From: Oscillospiraceae bacterium
Lineage (GTDB): Bacteria > Bacillota > Clostridia > Oscillospirales > Ruminococcaceae
Assembly (NCBI GenBank): GCA_017545185.1
Contig: JAFWQJ010000033.1
Coordinates: 62,001-126,000 of the forward strand
DNA length: 64,000 bases
Direction of reading: 5' to 3'
Part shown: piece by piece, positions 28,510-35,547 of the stretch
Position numbering within the stretch: the first letter of the stretch is position 1
Layout: each line of letters opens with the position of its first letter
Translations under genes and position numbers: made by a program
The notes under the pieces: generated by a model
Seen by the model: the letters and a program-made list of their open reading frames with translations, nothing else
Told to the model about the DNA's origin: nothing
Database searches by the model: none

Positions 28510-31500
28510 ATGGCAAAATCGAAAAAGAAAGCCGCTGCCGTTCAGGCGGCTCCCGTGACACCGGCAACCGTAAATGCCGGAGGCGGAGGCGTGAAGGGAT
28601 GGCTTTCCCGCAACTGGTGCTATATCGCGGCATTTATCCTGCCGGTTGCGCTGATCTATGCGGCCTATGCACTTTTCGGGATGTACCCGTTCGGGGAGCA
28701 TTCCGTGCTGTGCCTTGACCTGAACGGTCAGTATGTGTATTATTTTGAGGCGATCCGGGATGCGTTCCACGGGGACGGCAGCATCCTCTATAACTGGTCG
28801 CGCAATCTCTCCGGCGGCTATCAGGGCGTCATCGGCTATTATCTCGCCAGCCCCTTTACGCTGATCGTGATTTTGCTGCCGCGCACGATGCTGCTCGGCG
28901 CGCTGCTCATCATGATCTTAGCGAAGCTCGGCGCTGCATCCGTGACATTCTGCTACTACGCACGGAAGTCCAAGCATGTGAAGCCGCTTCTGGGCGTCAT
29001 GCTCGGCACGATGTTCGGCATGTGCGCTTACGGCATCATCCAGACGATCGACCCGATGTGGCTGGACGGCCTTGTGTTCCTGCCGCTGATCGTGCTCGGC
29101 ATTGAGTATCTGGTCGATGACGGCAGAAAGATCAATTTCATCATTCCGCTGGCACTGATGTGCGTCGCAAACTTCTATATCGGCTTCATGTGCTGCATCT
29201 TCTCCGCGATCTATTTCTTCTTCTATGTCTGCTTCGGTTCGGACACCGCGTTCCTTGCACCGAAGCACAGAAAGGAGATCCCGGTCGTATTCGGCAGAAT
29301 GGCACTGGCCTCCGGCGTTGCGATCGCCTGTGCAGCCTTCATGATCCTGCCGGTCTACAATGCACTGGCACTCGGCAAGTTTGATTTTACCAAGCCGGAC
29401 TGGTCGATGAAGTGGCAGTTCTCGCCGCTGGAATTCATCGCGCAGTTCTGCGTCAATCAGTATAATTCCGTCAATGTCGAGGGCAAGCCGGAAATCTACT
29501 GCGGCGTGCTCGCGTTCCTGACGCTGCCGCTGTTCTTCCTCAACCGCCGCATTCCGTGGAACAAGAAGGTCGGCTATGCATTCCTGACCGTGTTCATGTT
29601 CCTCTGCATGATCGCAAGACCGATCGACATGCTCTGGCACGGCGGACAGATGCCGAACTGGCTCCCGTTCCGCTATTCGTTCATCTTCTCGTTCATTCTG
29701 CTGAGCATGGCAGCCATGACGCTGCGCTATGCGTCCAGCATCAAGAAAACCTATTTAGCTGGCAGCTTTGCCGTCATGTTCGTGCTGCTGATGATCATTG
29801 ACAAAAAGCAGTATCTGAACATGAAGGGCGTTGTGTATCTCGATACCTACAAGTCGATCTGGATGACGGTCCTGCTGCTGGCGATCTACAGCATCTTCAT
29901 TGTGCTGCTGAGCAAGAAGAATCTGTCCAAGGGGCTTTATGCGACGGTCATGGCCTGTATGATGATCGTGGTCAGCGCAGAGCTCACCTATAACGCAAAA
30001 TGTGAATTTGAGGATATCCACACGGAGGTCTGCTATTCCTCCAGAAAATCCTACCGCGAATATGTCCAGAGCGGCCGCGATATGGTCAAGCGTCTGACCG
30101 AGCGTGACGGCAGCTTCTACAGAGCAGAAAAGACCTATGTCCGTACCGTCAACGATAACGCGGGCTTCGGTCTGCGCGGCATCACGCATTCCAGCTCGGT
30201 CATGAACGCAAAGATCCTGACCTTCATTGAGACGATGGGCTACACCACAAGCTCGTATTTCTCCAGATACGACGGCAATACGCCGCTTGCGGACAGCGTG
30301 CTCGGCATCAAGTATGTCTTTGACAAGGACGACCCGAACGAGAATCTGCTCAAGAAGGGCATCAATTCCGATGTCGGCGCGGCATACGAAAAGATCTATA
30401 CCGATAAAGCAAAGACGCAGTCCGAAACGGATATGGACGTCAATGTCTATCAGAATCCGAATGCGCTCGGCATCGGCTATATGGTCAGCAAGGATATCCT
30501 GCGCGTCAATGCGTTCGGCAATGACAACCCGTTCAACAGCCAGAATATCCTGCTTTCCACAATTTCCGGCAATACCACGTTTACCGCGGGCGGCGGCTTC
30601 GACGACTGGCACAAGTATTACACGCCGATGGCCGTGACCCTCACCGATGAAATGGTCGAAATGGGTCTGACGAACCCGCGTCTGAATCAGTGCTATGAGG
30701 ATGCTTACGGCACACAGAGAAGATTCCGCGAGGTCGGCTGGGATCCGGCAGATGTCAACTCTCATGCGGCTGACCCGACCGTCGATCTGTTCCTCGAAAC
30801 AGTATCCGATGAACCGCTCTATATGTTCATCAAGACCGAGAACCAGAGCAAGGTCAACCTCTGGCTGACGGATCAGTGGAATACCGACCCGAACGCCATG
30901 CTCAATACCGACGGCTCCGCGGCCAGCTCTCTCGGCTCTTACTTCGAGGGCGACGATTACCGCATCCTGTATATCGGCACCTATCCCGCCGGCCAGAAGC
31001 TGCAGCTCCGTCTGACGCTGCTGACGGATTCTGCCGGTACGAAGGAAAAATACTGTATCGTCAAGGAGTTCCAGTTCTATCACTTCCATTCCGACCTGTT
31101 CGAGCAGGATATCAAGAAGCTGCAGAACGAGGAATCCCAGTGGAAGCTGACGAAATTCGGCGGCAGAACGCTCGTCGGTACGATCACCGCAAAGGAAAAT
31201 GAGATCATGATGACCTCGATCCCTGCGGAGCCGGGCTGGAAGGTCTGGGTTGACGGCAAGCGCTACAAGCATCCGGAAACGGTCGATAACAGAGCCGTGG
31301 ATGCGGACTTCGTCACGCTGTTCAAGGCGATGATCGGTGTGGAGCTCTCTCCGGGTACGCATACGGTCAAGATGAAGTATACGCCGCCCGGCCTGAACGG
31401 CGGTCTGTTCCTCCTGCTGATCGGCCTTGCCTGCATCGTACTGTTCTATCGCTATGATAAGGAGCACAACAAGGTGCTTGCGATGATCCGCGAGAATAAG

Positions 31501-31734
31501 AAGAAGGGCATCTACGAGCTGCCGTTCAAGGATGATCCGGAGCCGGAAGCAAGGAAGAAGGCTGCGGCTGCCAAGAAGAAGGAAGCAGAGGAGAAGGTCA
31601 AGGAAAAGGTCAAGGAAGAGATCTCTGCTGACATGGTCGCGGACGAACTGAAGAAGCTGAAGGAACTGCTGGACGAAGGCGTCCTCACCAAGGAAGAATT
31701 CGACGAGCAGAAAAAGAAGCTTCTGAAGAAATAA
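28510..31734 (+). CDS. YfhO-family membrane protein with C-terminal SHOCT domain
   Basis: 1074 residues. A lysine-rich start is followed by a membrane segment (NWCYIAAFILPVALIYAAY, about 32-50) and many further helices in the first half, a large extracytoplasmic part (about 470-940), a last helix (about 962-982), and a charged cytosolic tail ending in a SHOCT domain (LKKLKELLDEGVLTKEEFDE, last 32 residues). YfhO proteins are GT-C-like and implicated in glycosylating lipoteichoic acid or other envelope polymers; SHOCT is a short oligomerisation module. Start at 28510 behind AAAGGAGG. Its stop is followed directly by a partial R3 repeat. Confidence 0.85.
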   Translation: MAKSKKKAAAVQAAPVTPATVNAGGGGVKGWLSRNWCYIAAFILPVALIYAAYALFGMYPFGEHSVLCLDLNGQYVYYFEAIRDAFHGDGSILYNWSRNLSGGYQGVIGYYLASPFTLIVILLPRTMLLGALLIMILAKLGAASVTFCYYARKSKHVKPLLGVMLGTMFGMCAYGIIQTIDPMWLDGLVFLPLIVLGIEYLVDDGRKINFIIPLALMCVANFYIGFMCCIFSAIYFFFYVCFGSDTAFLAPKHRKEIPVVFGRMALASGVAIACAAFMILPVYNALALGKFDFTKPDWSMKWQFSPLEFIAQFCVNQYNSVNVEGKPEIYCGVLAFLTLPLFFLNRRIPWNKKVGYAFLTVFMFLCMIARPIDMLWHGGQMPNWLPFRYSFIFSFILLSMAAMTLRYASSIKKTYLAGSFAVMFVLLMIIDKKQYLNMKGVVYLDTYKSIWMTVLLLAIYSIFIVLLSKKNLSKGLYATVMACMMIVVSAELTYNAKCEFEDIHTEVCYSSRKSYREYVQSGRDMVKRLTERDGSFYRAEKTYVRTVNDNAGFGLRGITHSSSVMNAKILTFIETMGYTTSSYFSRYDGNTPLADSVLGIKYVFDKDDPNENLLKKGINSDVGAAYEKIYTDKAKTQSETDMDVNVYQNPNALGIGYMVSKDILRVNAFGNDNPFNSQNILLSTISGNTTFTAGGGFDDWHKYYTPMAVTLTDEMVEMGLTNPRLNQCYEDAYGTQRRFREVGWDPADVNSHAADPTVDLFLETVSDEPLYMFIKTENQSKVNLWLTDQWNTDPNAMLNTDGSAASSLGSYFEGDDYRILYIGTYPAGQKLQLRLTLLTDSAGTKEKYCIVKEFQFYHFHSDLFEQDIKKLQNEESQWKLTKFGGRTLVGTITAKENEIMMTSIPAEPGWKVWVDGKRYKHPETVDNRAVDADFVTLFKAMIGVELSPGTHTVKMKYTPPGLNGGLFLLLIGLACIVLFYRYDKEHNKVLAMIRENKKKGIYELPFKDDPEPEARKKAAAAKKKEAEEKVKEKVKEEISADMVADELKKLKELLDEGVLTKEEFDEQKKKLLKK

Positions 31735-31770
31735 GCGCGGAGCCCGCGCGGGTATTTCCCTCCGGGAGCG
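31735..31770 (+). repeat. Stop-anchored repeat (family R3), 5' part only
   Basis: It begins at the base after the yfhO TAA: stem GCGCGG-AGC-CCGCGC, then the shared stretch GGTATTTCCCTCCGGGAGCG. The same unit occurs twice in tandem at 37641-37720. Confidence 0.55.
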
Positions 31771-31782
31771 TAACCGAAAATG

Positions 31783-31817
31783 AAAAAGGACGCTGATTGA
31801 TGATCGGCGTCCTTTTT
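31783..31817 (+). terminator. yfhO terminator
   Basis: An 11-bp stem AAAAAGGACGC (31783-31793) / GCGTCCTTTTT (31807-31817) with a terminal T run. A near twin lies at 37890-37927. Confidence 0.8.
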
Positions 31818-31849
31818 GTTGTCTGTTTTTTTCCGCGCCTGTGCGGATA

Positions 31850-32195
31850 GAACCAAAGGGCTCCCGCCCTTTGGAAACCTGAGCGCGCCGGATGCTGACG
31901 GCTGACTTTCGTCAGCCTGACGCATTCGGCGCGCTGCGGATTGCTCTGCAATCCGCCTAGGGAGGCCCTCTCTTACAGGGTCCCCCTCTCATCAAAACGC
32001 TCCCCCGGAGCGTTTTGATGATTCACCCCTGCGGTGCGCCTGACGATAGGGGAGTTTCGCCGTCTGCGGACGGCGACAAGGGCGCTGCCCTTGACCCGCA
32101 AGCCTTTGAAAAGGCTTGACCGAAACTTTTGTGAGGCTGCAAACGGTTAGCATATCGCTTGACCGGTTACGTCCTTTCATGCATCGCAGATACAT
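31850..32195 (+). repeat. Long structured repeat R1, copy 2
   Basis: Same order of hairpins as 3126-3465: 31853-31874, 31882-31934 (with the same TGAC/TGAC internal loop), 31936-31956, 31991-32019, 32057-32076 and 32099-32118. It ends in ATGCATCGCAGATAC, the leader also seen at the end of the R2 copy at 38000. It fills the gap between yfhO and spoIIP and contains no convincing ORF. Confidence 0.75.
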
Positions 32196-32257
32196 TATTC
32201 CTTGTGCTGCTGCATAGGAATGTACCGAACGGGCATACTGGAAAGGAGCGGGCATAT

Positions 32258-33388
32258 ATGAAAGAAACGGTCAAACGGGTGATCTTGCTCTGCGGGACAG
32301 GCGCAGTCCTGCTTGCGGGGCGGCGGGCAGTCCCTATGATGCAGGCGGTGACGGTCGGCGGAATGCAGGCAGCGGCACTTCCGCAGTCCTCGGATACGCC
32401 GGAATCGGCACCGCAGGAACAGCCTGAAAGCAGCCCGCCGTCCGATGAGAGCGGCACGGTCACGCAGCCGGTTCTGCTGGCCCCTGCGCCGCAGAATCAG
32501 TCCGCCGCGGAGATCATCAACATTGAATCGGACGGCTCAAAAGCGATGTGGTATTCCCGCCTGTATCAGCCGGGGGATTCCGGTGACGGCGGCGATATCC
32601 TTGACAGGCATTTCGGGGCGCAGTCCGGCAATATGTTCCTGACGCTGCCGGGCGGCGGACAGGTACGGAACAGCACCTTCTGGAGCAATGCCGACCTGTT
32701 GGCGGAGAGCAAAATCATGCCGGAGCTGCCGCTGAAAACCGACGGTTCTCCGATGGTTCTGATCTATCACACGCACACGACGGAAAGCTATGTTCCCGAA
32801 AAAACCGGACGCTATGACGAAAGCTTCAACTTCCGTACGACCGAGCCGGACAGCAATATGGTCACAGTCGGGGATGCGATCGCAGAGCAGCTGGCCGCTG
32901 CCGGCATCGGGGTCATCCATGCAAGGGAGATCCACGATTTTCCGGTCTGGACGGGCAGTTATCATAACAGCGCGGAGACCGTCCGGCAGATCCTTGCGGA
33001 TTATCCGTCGGTCTGCATTGCGCTGGATATTCACCGCGACGCGATCTCCGACGGCAAGACTGTCATTGCACCGGTCGCGGAAATCGACGGGCGGCAGTCT
33101 GCGCAGATCATGATTATTTCCGGCTGCGACGACGGCACCATGGGTATGCCGGATTACCGCAGGAATTTTCATTTTGCCAGCAGACTGCAGGAGACCGCCG
33201 AGACCATGTTTCCGGGTCTGACGCGGCCGATCCTGTTTGACTACCGCAAATATAATCAGGATCTGACCGCCGGGAGCCTGCTGATCGAGGTCGGTTCGCA
33301 GGGGAATACGCTCGAGGAAGCGCGCTATGCCGGAACGCTGACCGGTCTTGCGCTGAGTGAGACAATCAAAGGGATCGCTGCGGGGTGA
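32258..33388 (+). CDS. spoIIP: Stage II sporulation protein P
   Basis: 376 residues: N-terminal membrane anchor (about 5-20), a Pro/Ser/Glu-rich linker (40-85) and the SpoIIP peptidoglycan hydrolase domain with IYHTHTTESY (169-178) and CIALDIHRDA. With SpoIID and SpoIIM it degrades septal peptidoglycan so the mother cell can engulf the forespore. Start at 32258 behind AAAGGAG. The usual neighbour gpr is not present in the window. Confidence 0.9.
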   Translation: MKETVKRVILLCGTGAVLLAGRRAVPMMQAVTVGGMQAAALPQSSDTPESAPQEQPESSPPSDESGTVTQPVLLAPAPQNQSAAEIINIESDGSKAMWYSRLYQPGDSGDGGDILDRHFGAQSGNMFLTLPGGGQVRNSTFWSNADLLAESKIMPELPLKTDGSPMVLIYHTHTTESYVPEKTGRYDESFNFRTTEPDSNMVTVGDAIAEQLAAAGIGVIHAREIHDFPVWTGSYHNSAETVRQILADYPSVCIALDIHRDAISDGKTVIAPVAEIDGRQSAQIMIISGCDDGTMGMPDYRRNFHFASRLQETAETMFPGLTRPILFDYRKYNQDLTAGSLLIEVGSQGNTLEEARYAGTLTGLALSETIKGIAAG

Positions 33389-33397
33389 TTTATGCTG

Positions 33398-33530
33398 CCG
33401 GTCAGGCACTTCGACTGTGGTCTGCAGTCATATCAAAAGTTTTTGGTCCAGAGACAGCGTCCCTTTGAAATCCCATTATGTTAATAATAAGGAATATCAC
33501 CATGATATCGCAAGCCTGCCGCCTGACCGG
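33398..33530. repeat. Spaced 10-bp inverted repeat after spoIIP
   Basis: CCGGTCAGGC at 33398-33407 is the reverse complement of GCCTGACCGG at 33521-33530, 113 bp apart, in the 183-bp gap between spoIIP and the next gene. Purpose unknown; it could be chance. Confidence 0.35.
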
Positions 33531-33571
33531 AGGGGGCAGCATCCATATTATCAATCCGCGGAGGCACATCT

Positions 33572-33934
33572 ATGAGAAGAAACATGAAAAAAGCCGCACT
33601 GATCGCGGCGTTCGGGTATTTGTCGGTCATGTCACTCTCCTGCGGGATGCTGAAAGCTGCGCAGATCACAAGGCAGACGCTCTACGGCGGGCGGCCGGTC
33701 ATGGCGCAGATCGCGAAGCAGGCGCTGCCGGACAGCCGCACCGCATACAGCGTTTCCCTCGGCGGCGGGGAGTGGCAGTTCCGCTGGTCATCCCTGAACC
33801 GCGAAGCGATCTACGAAAAAACAGAGCAGCTCCCGCCGTGCATGGTGAAGCTGCTCATTCGGATCCTATTGCGGGCAGATTCCGCTGCCGATCAGACCGC
33901 CGAATGGATCAGCGGCATGTACGAAAGTGCATGA
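33572..33934 (+). CDS. Hypothetical secreted or anchored protein
   Basis: 120 residues. A basic start and hydrophobic segment (MKKAALIAAFGYLSVMSLSCGML) could be a signal peptide, with a lipobox-like cysteine after LSC; the rest is soluble (SLGGGEWQFRWSSLNREAIYEK). I recognise no family. Start at 33572 with GGAGG 7 nt upstream. Its 3' end overlaps the convergent papain-like gene by 43 nt. It may be co-transcribed with spoIIP. Confidence 0.5.
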   Translation: MRRNMKKAALIAAFGYLSVMSLSCGMLKAAQITRQTLYGGRPVMAQIAKQALPDSRTAYSVSLGGGEWQFRWSSLNREAIYEKTEQLPPCMVKLLIRILLRADSAADQTAEWISGMYESA

Positions 33935-34491
33935 TCGTTCTGCTCCTGATAATACTGGTTCAGCTCACCGCGGTAAATGAGCTTTGCGTCCGGCAGATAG
34001 CGCAGATCGTCCGGAGAATAAAGGCTCGGCGGCTTGTCAAGCGTGACGCCGCACTCCTCCAGCACGTATGCCACAAACTGAGAGCAGACAAATTTGTTCT
34101 GCAGCTCGCTCTCGATCTGAAGGCGCACGCGCAGCAGGCCGATGATGCTGTACGAATAAAACTTGCGGCACTCCTGAAAGTGCTCGATCATGCGTTCAAA
34201 GTGGGTATATTGCGCTTCTGTCAGCGGGATCTCGTAGATCTCGCAGGGGATCACGGAGAATTTTCCGAAGGTTCCCGTACCGATCTGTTCCGTGTTGAAT
34301 GTCGCGGGGAGCGGGATGCGTGTATAATTGCGGCAGAAGCTGTAAAGTTCATGCAGAGATGCGTCGGCTGACAGTGAGACATGGGAATACGGCATTCTTG
34401 ACAGCACGCGGATCGCGCGCGCAACGCCGGTTCCGGTTCTCGTGACGACAACATAAACGGAACGGGTCTTTTTCTGGATGTCTGTAAGCAT
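33892..34491 (-). CDS. YiiX/NlpC-P60-like papain-fold hydrolase
   Basis: 199 residues with the layout of permuted NlpC/P60 (YiiX-type) proteins: an early histidine in MPYSHVSLSAD and a late cysteine in NKFVCSQFVAYVLEECG, which would make the catalytic pair. Family enzymes cleave peptide or amide bonds, some on lipids; the substrate is unknown. No signal peptide. The start at 34491 is 9 nt from AAAGGA; the ATG at 34500 abuts that site and is rejected. It converges with the 120-residue gene. Confidence 0.7.
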   Translation of the reverse strand: MLTDIQKKTRSVYVVVTRTGTGVARAIRVLSRMPYSHVSLSADASLHELYSFCRNYTRIPLPATFNTEQIGTGTFGKFSVIPCEIYEIPLTEAQYTHFERMIEHFQECRKFYSYSIIGLLRVRLQIESELQNKFVCSQFVAYVLEECGVTLDKPPSLYSPDDLRYLPDAKLIYRGELNQYYQEQNDHALSYMPLIHSAV

Positions 34492-34569
34492 TCTTTGCAT
34501 TCCTTTCGCGGAATTATTTGCAGGAACGTGAAAAAAATCTTTTTCCTGCATAAAAATTGAAAAAAGGGG

Positions 34570-34598
34570 TTGCAAAAATCTCTGATTTCTGGTATAAT
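34570..34598 (+). promoter_or_regulatory. tRNA-Arg promoter
   Basis: TTGCAA (34570-34575), 17-nt spacer, TATAAT (34593-34598), 20 bp before the tRNA. Confidence 0.8.
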
Positions 34599-34618
34599 AA
34601 GGACTGTACTTATGATAT

Positions 34619-34695
34619 GCGCCTGTAGCTCAGCTGGATAGAGTGTCAGACTCCGACTCTGAAGGTCGTGCGTTCGAATCGCATCAGGCGTACCA
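34619..34695 (+). tRNA. tRNA-Arg (anticodon CCG)
   Basis: 77 nt with encoded CCA. Acceptor GCGCCTG/CAGGCGT (first pair G-U), D arm GCTC/GAGT, anticodon stem TCAGA/TCTGA around CTCCGAC (anticodon CCG), and T arm with TTCGAAT. It reads CGG codons. Its 3' end is partly duplicated at 34798-34820. Confidence 0.93.
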
Positions 34696-34720
34696 GAATC
34701 GCCCCTCCGGGGCAGCGAAG

Positions 34721-34749
34721 AGCACTCCGGTATGGGGTGCTTTTCTTTT
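34721..34749 (+). terminator. tRNA-Arg terminator
   Basis: A hairpin GCACTCC/GGGGTGC followed by TTTTCTTTT, 26 nt after the tRNA. Confidence 0.65.
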
Positions 34750-34797
34750 ATGAAGCACAAGGGACAGTGTGTCAATTCGCCTGCGGAGGCTCTCCGC

Positions 34798-34820
34798 TCG
34801 GATCGCATCAGGCGTATCCA
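34798..34820 (+). pseudogene. tRNA-Arg 3'-end remnant
   Basis: Bases 34798-34820 repeat the tRNA-Arg T-arm and acceptor end (34674-34695) with one change and one inserted base before CCA. A second terminator follows, and the flank carrying CAGTGTGTC is also repeated (34765 and 34872). It looks like a degraded tandem duplication. Confidence 0.6.
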
Positions 34821-34824
34821 AGTT

Positions 34825-34856
34825 CCCCCCATGCGCTGCGTGGGGGATTTTATTTT
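34825..34856 (+). terminator. Second terminator of the duplicated tRNA-Arg unit
   Basis: CCCCCCA/TGGGGG stem followed by ATTTTATTTT. It mirrors the terminator at 34721-34749, although the stem sequence has diverged. Confidence 0.6.
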
Positions 34857-34957
34857 GCAGAGTACAGGGGGCAGTGTGTCGAATCGTCTGCGGAGACACG
34901 CTGTTTTTGGCTGCGCACCCATGTTACTTTTCGGCGAACATATCACGAAAATCACGT

Positions 34958-35013
34958 ATTTACGTAAATGTAACTTTGCATTGCTTGCGCAACGGTCTGT
35001 TTTGTGCTATACT
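34958..35013 (+). promoter_or_regulatory. XRE gene promoter with upstream palindrome
   Basis: TTGCGC (34985-34990), 17-nt spacer, TATACT (35008-35013). Just upstream is the perfect 12-bp palindrome ATTTACGTAAAT (34958-34969), flanked by GTTAC (34923) and GTAAC (34970). It could be an operator for the regulator itself (inference). Confidence 0.55.
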
Positions 35014-35063
35014 CGCATCAGGGACAGGCGAACGGCCTGCCGAAACTGAAAGGAGCTTTTACT

Positions 35064-35510
35064 ATGCTGAATGAAAATCTGAAAACGCTGCGGAAGGAAA
35101 AAGGATTCTCGCAGGAAGAACTTGCCTCGAAGGTACACGTTGTACGCCAGACCGTTTCCAAATGGGAGAAGGGCGTCTCCGTGCCGGATGCCGAAATGCT
35201 CGTGCAGATCGCCGAGGTCTTTGAGGTGCCGGTCAGCCGTCTGCTCGGTGCGGAGCTTGCCGAACCGGAAGCCGATGCGTCCGGTCAGCGCAACGAGATC
35301 GCCGAACAGCTGATGAAGATCAACGAACAGCTGGTCATCAAAAATAACCGCACCCGCAAGATCATCAAATGGCTTATCATCATCTTTGTGGGGATTCCCG
35401 CCGTGCTGACGCTGCTGACTGCCGTTGCCGTGTTCCTGTTCAAGACGGAGCGCACCGTGCCGGTCATGCATGAACAAGTTGAGACCGGCTATATTGACAT
35501 GATGCTTTGA
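35064..35510 (+). CDS. XRE-family regulator with C-terminal membrane anchor
   Basis: 148 residues. An N-terminal helix-turn-helix of the Cro/CI type (LKTLRKEKGFSQEELASKV, RQTVSKWEKG, about 5-60), then a charged helix and one membrane segment (about 108-130, WLIIIFVGIPAVLTLLTAVAVFLF), and a short outer tail. It would be a membrane-bound DNA-binding regulator. The target is unknown; an upstream palindrome suggests autoregulation. Start at 35064 behind AAAGGAG. Confidence 0.8.
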   Translation: MLNENLKTLRKEKGFSQEELASKVHVVRQTVSKWEKGVSVPDAEMLVQIAEVFEVPVSRLLGAELAEPEADASGQRNEIAEQLMKINEQLVIKNNRTRKIIKWLIIIFVGIPAVLTLLTAVAVFLFKTERTVPVMHEQVETGYIDMML

Positions 35511-35519
35511 GCATTTCCT

Positions 35520-35547
35520 CTCCCCGCTGAGGCGGGGAGATTTTTTT
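35520..35547 (+). terminator. XRE gene terminator
   Basis: An 8-bp stem CTCCCCGC/GCGGGGAG followed by ATTTTTTT, overlapping the metG 3' end. Confidence 0.85.

Noticed and set aside
29755-31467. 570-codon minus-strand open frame
   Set aside because: Antisense shadow of yfhO.
31685-32255. Short minus-strand frames across the yfhO-spoIIP gap
   Set aside because: They lie on the R1 repeat and change between copies in non-coding fashion; hairpin structure explains the sequence better.
34251-34955. Minus-strand frame containing DAIRTHDLQSRSLTLYPAEL
   Set aside because: A well-known false protein produced by translating the complement of a tRNA gene; it lies over tRNA-Arg.
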